The notes: generated from the letters alone by a model not told the origin. A stretch of DNA of 64,000 bases from Streptomyces sp. 35G-GA-8 (GCF_023534745.1 NZ_JAMHJQ010000004.1:62001-126000), one strand, 5' to 3'. Counted from the stretch's first letter, positions 19,258 to 28,020 are shown. Numbers and translations: made by a program.

Positions 19258-20511
19258 TCAGCGCAGATGCGAGGTGTCGTTGAGGAGCCGCACCGACGCG
19301 TTGCCGTCCGCGTAGTACGCCACCGCCGACAGCGAGGCCGCCGACAGCTCCATCCGGAACAGGGACTCCGGCGGTGCGCCGAGCGCCAGCCGTACCAGGG
19401 TCTTCACCGGGGTGACATGCGTGACCACCAGTACCGTTCTGCCCCGGTAGCGCTCCAGCAGCTGGTCGCGGACGGCCGCGACGCGCCCGCCCACGGCCGT
19501 GAAGCTCTCGCCACCGCCCGTCGGCGCGACATCGGGCGAGGCGAGCCAGGCGCTCAGATCGTCGGCGTACCGCTCCCGCACCTCCGCGAACGTCAGCCCC
19601 TCCCAGGCGCCGAAGTCCGTCTCGCGCAGGCCCTCTTCGACGGTGACGTCCAGACCGAGCCGGGACGCCACGGCCGCCGCCGTCTCGCGGCAGCGCCTGA
19701 GCGGTGAGGAGACGATCTCCTGGATGGTGCCGCGCGCGGCCAGCGACGCGGCGACGGCCTCGGCCTGCCGACGGCCGACCGCCGACAGCTCCGGGTCGCT
19801 GCCGCCACTGCCGGAGAAGCGCTTCTCCGGGGTGAGCGCGGTCTCGCCGTGCCGGAGCAGTACGAGGGTGACGGGGGCGCCGAGGTCGGCCGAGGCTCCC
19901 CAGCCCACGGAGCCGGAGGGCGCCGGCTCCGTCCGCTCAGCCTGCGCAGCACGCGCCGTCTGTGCCGCGCGCTCCGTCTGTGCCGCGCGCTCCGTCTGTG
20001 CCGCCCGCCCCACGGCCTCGCCCGCTTCGGCCTCCGTCATCGCCGCGCGCGCCGCGCTCGCGTCGAGCGCCGCCGTGGACGCCGACGGATCCCACTGCCC
20101 GCCGTTCTTGCCCGCGTCCATCGCCTCGTTGGCCAGCCGGTCCGCGTGCTTGTTCCGCTCGCGCGGGATCCACTCGAAGGTGACCTGTCCCGCGGGGAAG
20201 ATCCGCGCCGCCTCGGCGGCCAGCGGCTTCATGTCCGGGTGCTTGATCTGCCAGCGCCCCGACATCTGCTCGACGACCAGCTTGGAGTCCATCCGGACCC
20301 TGATCTCGGCGGCCGGGTCCAGCGCCCTGGCGGCGGTCAGGCCCGCGATCAGACCCTTGTACTCGGCGACGTTGTTGGTGGCGACACCGATGTACTCGGC
20401 CGCCTCGGCGAGCGGTTCGCCGGTCCGGCCGTCGAGGACGACCGCGCCGTACCCGGCGGGCCCCGGGTTGCCCCGGGAGCCGCCGTCCGCCTCGACGATG
20501 AACTGCCGCAT
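19258..20511 (-). CDS. bifunctional RNase HI / CobC-type acid phosphatase
   Basis: A 417-residue fusion matching the mycobacterial Rv2228c type. Residues 1-145 are RNase HI, which removes RNA from RNA-DNA hybrids: ADGGSRGNPG, NNVAEYKG, RMDSKLVVEQM and ADRLANEAMD supply the acidic residues. An Ala/Glu/Gln/Thr linker with three copies of an 18-bp repeat (19958-20011) follows. The C-terminal half is a histidine phosphatase of the alpha-ribazole phosphatase type: LLRHGETALT, SSPLRRCRETA, ETDFGAWEGLTF and VTHVTPVK. ATG 20511 overlaps the previous stop as TGATG. Third gene of the nif3 operon. Confidence 0.92.
   Translation of the reverse strand: MRQFIVEADGGSRGNPGPAGYGAVVLDGRTGEPLAEAAEYIGVATNNVAEYKGLIAGLTAARALDPAAEIRVRMDSKLVVEQMSGRWQIKHPDMKPLAAEAARIFPAGQVTFEWIPRERNKHADRLANEAMDAGKNGGQWDPSASTAALDASAARAAMTEAEAGEAVGRAAQTERAAQTERAAQTARAAQAERTEPAPSGSVGWGASADLGAPVTLVLLRHGETALTPEKRFSGSGGSDPELSAVGRRQAEAVAASLAARGTIQEIVSSPLRRCRETAAAVASRLGLDVTVEEGLRETDFGAWEGLTFAEVRERYADDLSAWLASPDVAPTGGGESFTAVGGRVAAVRDQLLERYRGRTVLVVTHVTPVKTLVRLALGAPPESLFRMELSAASLSAVAYYADGNASVRLLNDTSHLR
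19958..20011. repeat. three tandem 18-bp units in the RNase H-CobC linker
   Basis: Units of 18 bp (GTCTGTGCCGCGCGCTCC and variants) at 19958, 19976 and 19994 encode AAQTER-like hexapeptides in the interdomain linker. Copy number probably varies between strains by slippage. Confidence 0.8.
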
Positions 20512-21254
20512 CACAGACCCGAGTCGGCCGTACGCACCAGAATGCGGCGGCAGTTCTCGCACCGGAGCACCGCGTCGGCGGGGGCCGCCTTGACCTCGTT
20601 GACCTCGGTGATGTTCAGCTCCAGCTGGCAGCCCTCGCAGCGGCGCCGGAACAGCCGCGCCGCGCCCACCCCGCCCTGCTGGCCGCGCAGCTTCTCGTAC
20701 AGCTTGAGCAGGTCCGCCGGTACGGAGGCGGCGACGACCTCGCGCTCCTTGGTGACGGTCGCGGCCTCGCGGTCGAACTCCCCGACGGCGGCGTCACGGC
20801 GCGCGGCGGCGTCGTCGGTCTTGGCCTGGACGGCGGAGACACGTTCCGTCAGCTCGGCGACCCGCTCCTGCGCGGACTCACGGCGCTCCATGACTTCGAG
20901 GACGACGTCCTCCAGATCGCCCTGCCGCTTGGCGAGCGAGACGATCTCGCGCTGAAGGTTCTCCAGGTCCTTGGGCGAGGTGACCGCGCCGGAGTCCAGC
21001 CGCTGCTGGTCGCGTACGGCGCGCTGGCGCACCTGGTCGACGTCCTGCTCCGCCTTGGTCTGCTCGCGGGCGGTGTCGCTCTCCTCGGTCGTCGAGGCGA
21101 CCAGCAGGTCGCGCAGCTGGGCGAGGTCCTTGGTGAGCGACTCGATCTCGGCGTGCTCGGGCAGCGCGGTGCGCTTGTGGCTGAGCTGCGACAGTCGTAC
21201 GTCGAGGGCCTGGACGTCGAGGAGTCGGATCTGGTCGGCGGGCGCGGCGTTCAG
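20511..21254 (-). CDS. C4-type zinc-ribbon coiled-coil protein (DUF164-like), CTG start
   Basis: A 247-residue protein with a long coiled coil (about residues 15-180, many Glu/Lys/Gln heptads) and a C-terminal zinc ribbon CEGC...CENC. Homologues sit in the same operon in mycobacteria (Rv2229c); the function is not established. No ATG, GTG or TTG occurs near the expected N-terminus. CTG at 21254-21252 has AGGAG 7-8 nt upstream, starts the expected sequence NAAPADQIRLLDVQALD, and overlaps the Nif3 stop as CTGA. The nearest conventional in-frame start (21395) would lie well inside nif3. Confidence 0.85.
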   Translation of the reverse strand: MNAAPADQIRLLDVQALDVRLSQLSHKRTALPEHAEIESLTKDLAQLRDLLVASTTEESDTAREQTKAEQDVDQVRQRAVRDQQRLDSGAVTSPKDLENLQREIVSLAKRQGDLEDVVLEVMERRESAQERVAELTERVSAVQAKTDDAAARRDAAVGEFDREAATVTKEREVVAASVPADLLKLYEKLRGQQGGVGAARLFRRRCEGCQLELNITEVNEVKAAPADAVLRCENCRRILVRTADSGL

Positions 21255-22138
21255 TTGGGGGCTCCTGAGAGGTCGGAGGAGTGATGGGCTGACCAGGGGT
21301 CGGTGACCGTCTTCGAGACATGGACCCGCAGGTCCCAGCCATGGCGGTCGGAGATCTCGTCGAGCTGGGCGGCGGCCTGCTCGCACCAGGGCCATTCGGT
21401 GGCCCAGTGCGCGGCGTCGATCAGCCCGAGCGCGCTGTGCTGGGTGGCCTCGGAGACCGGGTGGTGGCGCAGGTCCGCGGTGAGGAACGCGTCCACGCCC
21501 GCCGCCCTGACCTGGTCGAAGAGGCCGTCGCCCGAGCCGCCGCTGACGGCGACCGTACGGACGGGCGCGTCCGGGTCGCCCGCGATCCTGATGCCCTGGG
21601 CGGTGCCGGGCAGCCGGTGCGCGACGCGTGCGGCGAGGTCGCGGAGGGTCGCCGGGTGGTCCAGCTCGCAGATCCTGCCGAGGCCGCGCCGTCCGGCGGG
21701 GTCCGTGGGATCGGGTACGAGGGGCCGGACGACCCGCAGGTCCAGCGCCCCGGCGAGGGCGTCGGAGACACCGGGGTCGGCGGTGTCGGCGTTGGTGTGC
21801 GCGACATGCAGCGCGATGTCGTGCTTGATGAGCGTGTGCACGACGCGCCCCTTGAAGGTGGAGGCCGCGACCGTCGTCGTACCGCGCAGATAGAGCGGGT
21901 GGTGGGTGACGATCAGCTCGGCGCCGAGCCGGACCGCCTCGTCGGCGATCTCCTGGACGGGGTCGACCGCGAACAGGACCCGGGTGACCGTGGCGCCCGG
22001 GTCACCGCAGACCGTGCCGACGGCGTCCCACTGCTCGGCCCGCTCGGGCGGCCAGAGGGCGTCGAGCGCGGCGAGGACGTCCGCCAGACGGGGCGCGGGG
22101 GGCGCGTCGGCGGGGACGGCTGAGGGGACAGGGGGCAC
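21251..22138 (-). CDS. Nif3-like dinuclear metal-centre protein
   Basis: A 295-residue member of the widespread Nif3/YbgI family, ring-forming proteins with two metals whose cellular role is unsettled. Visible marks are EQWDAVGTVCGDPGA, the metal-ligand-rich LIVTHHPLYLRG and HVAHTNADTA, and the C-terminal HWATEWPWCEQAA. GTG 22138 is chosen because TAGCCT ends 7 nt upstream (leaderless); ATG 22201 gives 21 more residues and is the alternative. First gene of a three-gene overlapping operon with the zinc-ribbon and RNase H-CobC genes, the same order as in mycobacteria. Confidence 0.9.
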   Translation of the reverse strand: MPPVPSAVPADAPPAPRLADVLAALDALWPPERAEQWDAVGTVCGDPGATVTRVLFAVDPVQEIADEAVRLGAELIVTHHPLYLRGTTTVAASTFKGRVVHTLIKHDIALHVAHTNADTADPGVSDALAGALDLRVVRPLVPDPTDPAGRRGLGRICELDHPATLRDLAARVAHRLPGTAQGIRIAGDPDAPVRTVAVSGGSGDGLFDQVRAAGVDAFLTADLRHHPVSEATQHSALGLIDAAHWATEWPWCEQAAAQLDEISDRHGWDLRVHVSKTVTDPWSAHHSSDLSGAPN

Positions 22139-22225
22139 GGTGCAAAGGCTACCTGTCCCACGTGTCCCGCCCACCATGGCTACGAAGGTCTCCGTGGCCA
22201 TGGCGGGCGGGCGTTGCGCGGCCCG

Positions 22226-23263
22226 CTACTTGACGAGGTAGCCGCGCAGGTCGTCGAGGACCAGGTCCGCCGCCGTCACGCCGAGGCCCAGGTACCAGGT
22301 CTCGTCCTTGACGTCCTTCGCCTGCCCCGCCTTGACCGCCTTCAGGTTCTTCCACAGCGGGTTGGAGCGCGCGGTGTCCCGCTGGGTCTTCTTCGGGTCG
22401 CCGTACACACCCGTGAAGATCCAGTCCGCGTCCGCGTCGTCGATCTTCTCCGGGCTGATCTCCACGGCCAGATCGTTGATCTGCTGGTTCTTCGGCCGCG
22501 GCACGCCGATGTCGTCGAGGATCGTGCCGATGAACGACGCCTTCGCGTAGAGCCGCAGCCGGTCCGGCATGTAGCGCACCATCGAGACGGTCGGCTTGTC
22601 GGGGCCGATGTCCGTGCCGAGGGCGGCGGCCTTCTTGTCGTACGCGGCGAGTTCGGCCTTCGCCTGCGCGGTACGGTCCAGCGCCTGGGCGTTGAGGAGG
22701 TAGTTCTCCTTCCAGGTGAAGCCGGGGCGGATGGCGAAGACCGTCGGGGCGATCGCCGCGAGCGCCTTGTACTTGTCGGCCGCGCGCAGCTGGCTGCCGA
22801 GGATGAGGTCGGGCTTGAGCCCGGCGATCGCCTCCAGGTTGAGGTTGTTGATCGTGCCGACACTCTTGGGGGTGCCCGCGCCCTTCAGCAGATAGCTGGG
22901 GATGCCCTCGTCGCCCTCGGTCGGCGCGTATCCGACGGGCTTCAACCCGAGGGAGACGACATTGTCGAACTCGCCGACGTCCAGCACGACGACCCGCTCG
23001 GGGCGCTTCTTGAGCTCCGTCGTCCCCATGGCGTGGGTGATCGTGCGCGGGAACCGGCCCGGCTCCGCGTCGGTCCCGTAGGCGGCCGTCTTCTTGGCCG
23101 CGTCGGCGAAGTCCTTGCCGCCCGTGGCGACGGCGGCCTTCTTGTCGCCCCCGTCCGACGCGGCGGAGCCACTGTCGGAGGGGTCGCCGCTGCCGCAGGC
23201 CGCGAGGGAGAACGCGGCGGCGAGGGCGACGGCGGCGGCTGTGCCACGGCGTCTTATGGACAT
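22226..23263 (-). CDS. iron-siderophore ABC transporter substrate-binding lipoprotein
   Basis: A 345-residue FecB/FepB-type lipoprotein that captures ferric siderophores at the cell surface. It has a basic N-terminus, a hydrophobic helix and the lipobox LAAC with Cys23 as lipid anchor. The binding fold follows, with RVVVLDVGEFDNVVSLGLKPVGY and IAGLKPDLILGSQLRA. AGGAG precedes ATG 23263. The permease and ATPase genes are not nearby, so it works as an orphan or with a transporter encoded elsewhere. An iron box lies about 60 bp upstream. Confidence 0.92.
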   Translation of the reverse strand: MSIRRRGTAAAVALAAAFSLAACGSGDPSDSGSAASDGGDKKAAVATGGKDFADAAKKTAAYGTDAEPGRFPRTITHAMGTTELKKRPERVVVLDVGEFDNVVSLGLKPVGYAPTEGDEGIPSYLLKGAGTPKSVGTINNLNLEAIAGLKPDLILGSQLRAADKYKALAAIAPTVFAIRPGFTWKENYLLNAQALDRTAQAKAELAAYDKKAAALGTDIGPDKPTVSMVRYMPDRLRLYAKASFIGTILDDIGVPRPKNQQINDLAVEISPEKIDDADADWIFTGVYGDPKKTQRDTARSNPLWKNLKAVKAGQAKDVKDETWYLGLGVTAADLVLDDLRGYLVK

Positions 23264-23320
23264 CTTGATGCTCCTGGGAGGCGGTACTCGTTGAGGTACG
23301 GGCGGGATCGGGCAGGACTG

Positions 23321-23336
23321 GTAAGGCGTGCCTTAC
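23321..23336. promoter_or_regulatory. candidate DmdR/IdeR iron box
   Basis: Perfect dyad GTAAGGCGTGCCTTAC upstream of the siderophore lipoprotein gene. Extended to 19 bp on the plus strand from 23322, it matches 12 of 19 positions of the DtxR-family consensus TTAGGTTAGSCTAACCTAA. Repression when iron is plentiful is expected. The divergent gene at 23484 could share the control. Confidence 0.65.
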
Positions 23337-23483
23337 TTTAAGCAGCGCCGTCTCGGCCAGCACACCCGCCCCCGCGCTTTCAGGGGAATCGCGCGATGGC
23401 CACCCTTATGTGTGAAGTGCCGGGTCTCGTGTTGTTCGGCTGGAAGTACGAAAACTAGCTTCGTCGCCGGAGGTGACAGACCG

Positions 23484-24857
23484 ATGACGGCCTGTGCTAT
23501 CGAGACGGCTACGGGGAACGAGAGCGGAACGGACGGAGCGGACGGGGCGGACGGAACGGGGCCGAACGGCCCGGGCGGACCTGGCGGACCGGGCCGCCAG
23601 GTCCGCCCGAACGGAGGCGGCGGCCCGGGGGGCCCGCGCAAGGCGGTGCGACACCCGGAGTTCGCGATCACGGCGGACGGCGCCTACGCGGCTCGGCTGA
23701 CGCTCGGCGCGCCCGGCCGGGGCGGTCCGGCCGCTCAGGGCGACGCGTGGTTCCCGGAGCGGTGGACGCTCGACGGACCCGAGCCCTACGCCGTGCCTCT
23801 CCCCCTCGACCAGCCCGAGGAGCCCGACACCGAGGTGCTGCCGCTGGCCGACGGCAGGGTTCTCATCCGCCGGCTGGTCGCGGACCGGCACGACTTCTCG
23901 CTGCTCTACCCCACCGGCCCCGGCACCGGCCAGCTGCCCGTGGGCGCGGTGGGCCGTACGGACGAGCTCACCGAGCTGACGCTGCTGCCGCCGTCGCCCG
24001 ACGGCAGCCGCGCCTACGCCCTGTCGGCCGGCCCGCGCGCCACCACGGTCTGGCTGGTGACGGGCGGCGCGTTCGGCCCCGAGCCGGTCGCCGAGGTGCC
24101 CGGCCGCTGCTCGGGCGGTGTCTGGCTGGACCGCACGGGCCGGATACTGGCCCTCGACCGGGAGACCGACGGCGTGGTGAAGGCCGTCGCCGTCGATCTG
24201 GGGCGGGGCGGCGAGGTGACACCGCTGCTCCAGATCACCGAGGAGAGCAACGACCGGCTGCTGCTGGCGGACGCCGACAGCGGGCTGCTGCTGATCCGCT
24301 CGGACGCGCCGGGCCACGACCGGCTGGGGTGGGGTGTCCTGGGGAGCCCACGGCCGGTGCGGTTCCCCGAGTGCCTGCGGTTGCCGGACTGCGCGGTGAC
24401 ACCGTTCGCCGTACAGCCGGGTCAGGTGCTGATGCCGGAGAGCTGCGCGGTGGCGCTGCGGATCGACGGCGCGGCGGGCAGCTGGCTCGGTGTGTGGCGA
24501 CCGGCGGGCCGACGGCTGCATCAACGCCGGGCTCCCGAGGGGTGGCTGGCCGGATCCGGCGTGTGGACCAGGGACGCCGTGCTGCAACTGCCGTACGCCA
24601 CAAGGGCGGTGCCCTGCGGAGTGGCACGCCTGGACGCCCCCGCCGATGTGCCGCTCCACGTCCCGGACGGCCCTCGGGCCCCGGACCGGGATCCGGCCGC
24701 GAGCCCGTGCCCCGGCCCTGATGCCGAACCGATCACAGAACCGGCACAAGCGGAATCGCCGGACGGGGAACCGCCCAACGGCCCCCGTACTCCTGTGATG
24801 TGCAGGCCGGTGCCGCTCCAGCAGGCTCCCCTCACCGGCCGTGTGGCACCTGGATAG
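23484..24857 (+). CDS. conserved hypothetical protein, beta-propeller-like
   Basis: A 457-residue protein I do not recognise. After a Gly/Pro/Asp-rich low-complexity N-terminus (about residues 12-55), it shows repeated beta-type segments (EFAITADGAYAARLTLG, DGRVLIRRLV, DRTGRILALD) that suggest a WD- or NHL-like propeller. A Pro-rich tail follows. No signal peptide or TM segment is seen. ATG 23484 has a strong GGAGGTG site. It is divergent from the siderophore lipoprotein gene. Confidence 0.75.
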   Translation: MTACAIETATGNESGTDGADGADGTGPNGPGGPGGPGRQVRPNGGGGPGGPRKAVRHPEFAITADGAYAARLTLGAPGRGGPAAQGDAWFPERWTLDGPEPYAVPLPLDQPEEPDTEVLPLADGRVLIRRLVADRHDFSLLYPTGPGTGQLPVGAVGRTDELTELTLLPPSPDGSRAYALSAGPRATTVWLVTGGAFGPEPVAEVPGRCSGGVWLDRTGRILALDRETDGVVKAVAVDLGRGGEVTPLLQITEESNDRLLLADADSGLLLIRSDAPGHDRLGWGVLGSPRPVRFPECLRLPDCAVTPFAVQPGQVLMPESCAVALRIDGAAGSWLGVWRPAGRRLHQRRAPEGWLAGSGVWTRDAVLQLPYATRAVPCGVARLDAPADVPLHVPDGPRAPDRDPAASPCPGPDAEPITEPAQAESPDGEPPNGPRTPVMCRPVPLQQAPLTGRVAPG

Positions 24858-25006
24858 ACTTCCGGCCGGGGGCTTCGCGGCCGTACCGACGGGATGTGTC
24901 GGTGACGGTGATGCGGACGCGTGACCGTAACGCTGTCGTGGCGGTACGGGGCGGCCGGAGTCCCTGCGCCACAACAAGATGCGATCACGACGGGGTGACT
25001 TCCCAC

Positions 25007-25192
25007 ATGTCTGAAGCCCGAACCGAGACGACCCAGGATCGCCCGCGGGGAGCGGCGGCCACCGACCGGGACGAGAGCGGCGGTATCGGAACGCACGCGA
25101 AGCACCGGGGAGGTGCGGCAGCGACGGAGGACTCGGCGTCCCCCGCCCACGGCCGTCACCGCCGCCCGGAGCAGAGCGGCTACGCCGCCTGA
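25007..25192 (+). CDS. small hydrophilic protein, 61 aa
   Basis: A short polar protein rich in Ala, Arg, Glu and Gly (start MSEARTETTQ, end RRPEQSGYAA) with no domain I know. ATG 25007 has GGGGTGA about 9 nt upstream, and a strong terminator follows 45 bp after the stop, so it looks like a self-contained monocistronic gene. Codon use is ordinary for the window. Confidence 0.6.
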   Translation: MSEARTETTQDRPRGAAATDRDESGGIGTHAKHRGGAAATEDSASPAHGRHRRPEQSGYAA

Positions 25193-25237
25193 CGAATCGG
25201 ACGCCCTATCAGGTCCGACCACGTCCGCACACATGAG

Positions 25238-25272
25238 GAGAGGCCGTCACGGCACGTCCGTGGCGGCCTCTC
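25238..25272. terminator. hairpin terminator after the 61-aa gene
   Basis: Fifteen-bp arms starting GAGAGGCCGTCACGG around CACGT, with one G-T type mismatch. It lies between the small gene and the ABC exporter promoter. Confidence 0.75.
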
Positions 25273-25389
25273 GCCATGAGAACGGCGGGGCGGCGGGACA
25301 TCCGTGCGGGACATTTGTACCGCTGTACCGCGTGAGTTCGTACACACGTGTCTGTCGGAGTGGCGGGTCGGGTCCGTAGCGTCGGGGGC

Positions 25390-26478
25390 ATGACGCAGAC
25401 AGCCGGTACGCCGGCGACAGATACCCCTCGCACGGGCACGGGCACGGGCACCGCGCGCAGGCGCCCCGGTGCCTCAACGGACAGTGCCTCGACGGACGGT
25501 GCCTCGACGGACGCCGTGAGCTTCACCGGTGTCGTCAAGACCTTCGGCGCGGTCCGGGCCGTGGACGGCATCGATCTCGGTGTTCCGCGAGGTGAGGCCG
25601 TCGCGCTGCTCGGCCGCAATGGCGCCGGCAAGTCGACCGCCATCGGGCTGCTCCTCGGCCTCGACGAGCCGGACAGCGGGACGGTGCGGCTCTTCGGCGG
25701 GCCGCCCGCGCACGCCGTCACGGCCGGGCGGGTCGGGGCCATGCTCCAGGACGGCCGGCCGATCCGGCGGGTGACCGTACGGGAACTGCTCACCTTCGTC
25801 GCCGGCACCTACCCGCGCCCGCTGCCCCTCGCGGAGTCGCTCGATCTCGCCGGGCTCACGGAACTGGCCGGCCGCCGCGTCGACAAGCTCTCCGGCGGTC
25901 AGCTGCAACGGGTCAGGTTCGCGGTCGCCCTGGCCGGCGGCCCCGAACTGCTCGTTCTCGACGAGCCCACCGCCGCCCTCGACGTGGAGGCCCGCCGCGC
26001 CTTCTGGGCGTCGATGCGCGCCTACGCGGACCGCGGCAACACCGTGCTCTTCTCCACGCACTATCTGGAGGAGGCCGACGACAACGCCGACCGGATCGTC
26101 GTCCTCGACCACGGCCGCATCGTCGCGGACGGCGCCGGTGAACTGATCAAGGGCTCGGTCGGCGGCCATCTCGTCAGCTTCGACCTGCCGGAGGGCTTCA
26201 CGGCGGAGCTGACGCGGCTGCCCGGCGTCGTCTCGGCCGAGGTGCGCGCGGGCCGCGCCCGGCTCCGTACGGACGACTCGGACGCGACCGTCGTCGCCCT
26301 CGCGGGACTCGACGCGATCCGCCGCCTCGAAGTCGCCCCGGCGACGCTGGAGGACGCCTTCCTCGCCCTGACGCGCACGGCGGGCCGCTCCGGGGACGAC
26401 CACGAGGACGCCCCCGAGAAAGCGACGAAGCACGACAAGAGGCACGACAAGAGGGACAACACGAGGGACGGCCTGTGA
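25390..26478 (+). CDS. ABC exporter ATP-binding protein (DrrA-like)
   Basis: A 362-residue ATPase that would drive export of a drug-like or lipid substrate. After about 45 variable Thr/Ser/Ala-rich residues come Walker A GRNGAGKST, Q-loop MLQDG, signature LSGGQLQR, Walker B LLVLDEPTAALD and the switch His in FSTHYLEEAD. A C-terminal domain of the DrrA type follows, then a charged tail repeating HDKR. ATG 25390 lies 8 nt after TAGCGT, so the message is probably leaderless. The stop overlaps the permease ATG by one base. Confidence 0.93.
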   Translation: MTQTAGTPATDTPRTGTGTGTARRRPGASTDSASTDGASTDAVSFTGVVKTFGAVRAVDGIDLGVPRGEAVALLGRNGAGKSTAIGLLLGLDEPDSGTVRLFGGPPAHAVTAGRVGAMLQDGRPIRRVTVRELLTFVAGTYPRPLPLAESLDLAGLTELAGRRVDKLSGGQLQRVRFAVALAGGPELLVLDEPTAALDVEARRAFWASMRAYADRGNTVLFSTHYLEEADDNADRIVVLDHGRIVADGAGELIKGSVGGHLVSFDLPEGFTAELTRLPGVVSAEVRAGRARLRTDDSDATVVALAGLDAIRRLEVAPATLEDAFLALTRTAGRSGDDHEDAPEKATKHDKRHDKRDNTRDGL

Positions 26479-27215
26479 TGCCCGCCATGCTGGAGTACAT
26501 CAAGCTCGAAGTCCGCCGTACGCTGCGCGATCCCGGCTTCCTCATCTTCGGCACCGGCATGCCGGTGCTGATGTATCTGCTCTTCACCAATATCGGCGGC
26601 GGCGCCGGTGCGGAGGACATGGAGTGGAAGATCGCCTCCATGGTCGGCATGGCCGCGTACGGCGCGCTCGGCGCGGCCGTCGGTACGGGCACCGGGATCG
26701 CCGAGGACAAGTCGCTCGGCTGGCTGCGCCAGTTGCGGATCACCCCGATGCCGCCGCGCCAGGTGGTGCTGGGCCGGGCGATGGCCGGTTCGGTGACCGT
26801 CCTGCCCGCGTTGCTCTCCGTACTGGCCGCGGGCGGTCTGGTCAACGGCGTACGGCTCGCGCTGTGGCAGTGGGCGGCCCTGATCGTGCTGCTGTGGGCG
26901 GGCGCGCTCCCCTTCACCCTGCTCGGCATAGGCAACGGCTACCGGCTCTCCGCGCAGACGACCGGCGTGGTGAACGTGGGCTGTCTGATGGTCCTGTCCG
27001 TGGTCGGCGGGCTCTGGTTCCCGATCGCCGCGTTCCCCGGCTGGCTGCGGACGATCTCGGAGTACACCCCCGCCAACCGCTTCGCCGACCTGGGCTGGTC
27101 CACCACGCAGGGCACGGCCCCGGGGGTGACGACGATCGCGGTGCTGGCGGGCTGGCTTCTCGTCTTCGGCTCGTACGCGGTGTTCTCGTACCGCAGGTCG
27201 GCGAGGACCCCGTGA
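26478..27215 (+). CDS. ABC-2 type exporter permease
   Basis: A 245-residue membrane subunit with about six TM helices and the ABC-2 arrangement: LEYIKLEVRRTLRDPGFLIF at the N-terminus, GWLRQLRITPMPPRQVVLGRA before the third helix, and GLWFPIAAFPGWLRTISEYTPANRF near the end. It partners the preceding ATPase. ATG 26478 is used; GTG 26475 would add one residue. A tandem 18-bp duplication sits over and after the stop codon. Confidence 0.9.
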   Translation: MPAMLEYIKLEVRRTLRDPGFLIFGTGMPVLMYLLFTNIGGGAGAEDMEWKIASMVGMAAYGALGAAVGTGTGIAEDKSLGWLRQLRITPMPPRQVVLGRAMAGSVTVLPALLSVLAAGGLVNGVRLALWQWAALIVLLWAGALPFTLLGIGNGYRLSAQTTGVVNVGCLMVLSVVGGLWFPIAAFPGWLRTISEYTPANRFADLGWSTTQGTAPGVTTIAVLAGWLLVFGSYAVFSYRRSARTP

Positions 27216-27240
27216 AGGCGGGGGACCCCGTGAAGGCGGG
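27205..27240. repeat. two tandem 18-bp units spanning the permease stop
   Basis: Unit GGACCCCGTGAAGGCGGG at 27205-27222 and 27223-27240. The first copy contains the permease TGA. It marks the place where a sensor-kinase gene would be expected in this type of operon. Confidence 0.85.
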
Positions 27241-27360
27241 ACCGCGTGATGCATGCCAGGACGCACCCATGAGGAGAAACGGAATCGTCACCGCCGTCAA
27301 CGCCCTCGCCGCGCCGGACCGGCACGACGGCTGACGTCCTCCCCGCCCTACGCTGTGCCG

Positions 27361-28002
27361 GTGACGGAGATGCCGCGGGATCACAGACCGGCCAGGTGCG
27401 TACGTGTCCTCCTCGCCGAGGACCAGGGCATGACGCGCGGCGCCCTCGCCCTGCTGCTCGGCATGGAGGCGGACCTCGAAGTGGTCGCGCAGGTGGGGCG
27501 GGGCGACGCCATCGTGGACGCCGCGCTCGCCTCGCGGCCCGATGTGGCGCTGCTGGACATCGAACTGCCCGGACTCAGCGGTCTCGACGCGGCCATGAGG
27601 CTGCGCGACGAGGTGCCCGACTGCCGGGTCCTGATCCTGACCACCTTCGGCAGGCCCGGCCATCTGCGGCGGGCGATGGAGGCGGGGGCCGCGGGCTTTC
27701 TCGTCAAGGACGGTCCGGTGGAGGAACTGGCCGCCGCGATCCGGCGGGTACTGACCGGTGAGACCGTCGTCGACCCCGCCCTCGCCGCCGCCGCGCCGAG
27801 CGCCGGGCCGAACCCGCTCACCGCGCGGGAGCGGGACGTGCTGAACGCGGCCGTGGACGGGGCGACAGTCGCCGATATCGCGGAACGGCTGCGGCTGTCC
27901 GAGTCGACCGTACGCACCTGCCTCTCGTCGGCCATCGGCAAGACCGGCACCCGCGATCGCAGGGAGGCCGTCCGCACGGCCCGCGGGCAGGGCTGGTTGT
28001 AG
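27361..28002 (+). CDS. NarL/LuxR-type response regulator, no kinase beside it
   Basis: A 213-residue two-component regulator. The receiver domain has the acidic pair Glu20-Asp21, phosphoacceptor Asp66 (LLDIELPG), Thr94/95 and Lys116 (FLVKDG). The LuxR-type helix-turn-helix reads LTARERDVLNAAVDGATVAD and LSESTVRT. GTG 27361 starts 6 nt after TACGCT, so it is probably leaderless; ATG 27370 is an alternative. Relatives usually follow a DesK-like kinase within ABC-transporter operons. Here only 145 bp separate it from the permease and no kinase gene is present. Confidence 0.92.
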   Translation: MTEMPRDHRPARCVRVLLAEDQGMTRGALALLLGMEADLEVVAQVGRGDAIVDAALASRPDVALLDIELPGLSGLDAAMRLRDEVPDCRVLILTTFGRPGHLRRAMEAGAAGFLVKDGPVEELAAAIRRVLTGETVVDPALAAAAPSAGPNPLTARERDVLNAAVDGATVADIAERLRLSESTVRTCLSSAIGKTGTRDRREAVRTARGQGWL

Positions 28003-28020
28003 GACCCGGTCCGCCGGGGG

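Noticed and set aside
23540-23640. Gly/Pro-rich direct repeats that could look like a repeat array
   Set aside because: They encode a low-complexity protein segment in frame. Units are short and irregular, not CRISPR.
27269-27334. 22-codon open frame between permease and response regulator
   Set aside because: No ribosome site and no recognisable product. Mentioned only as a possible remnant of a lost kinase region.
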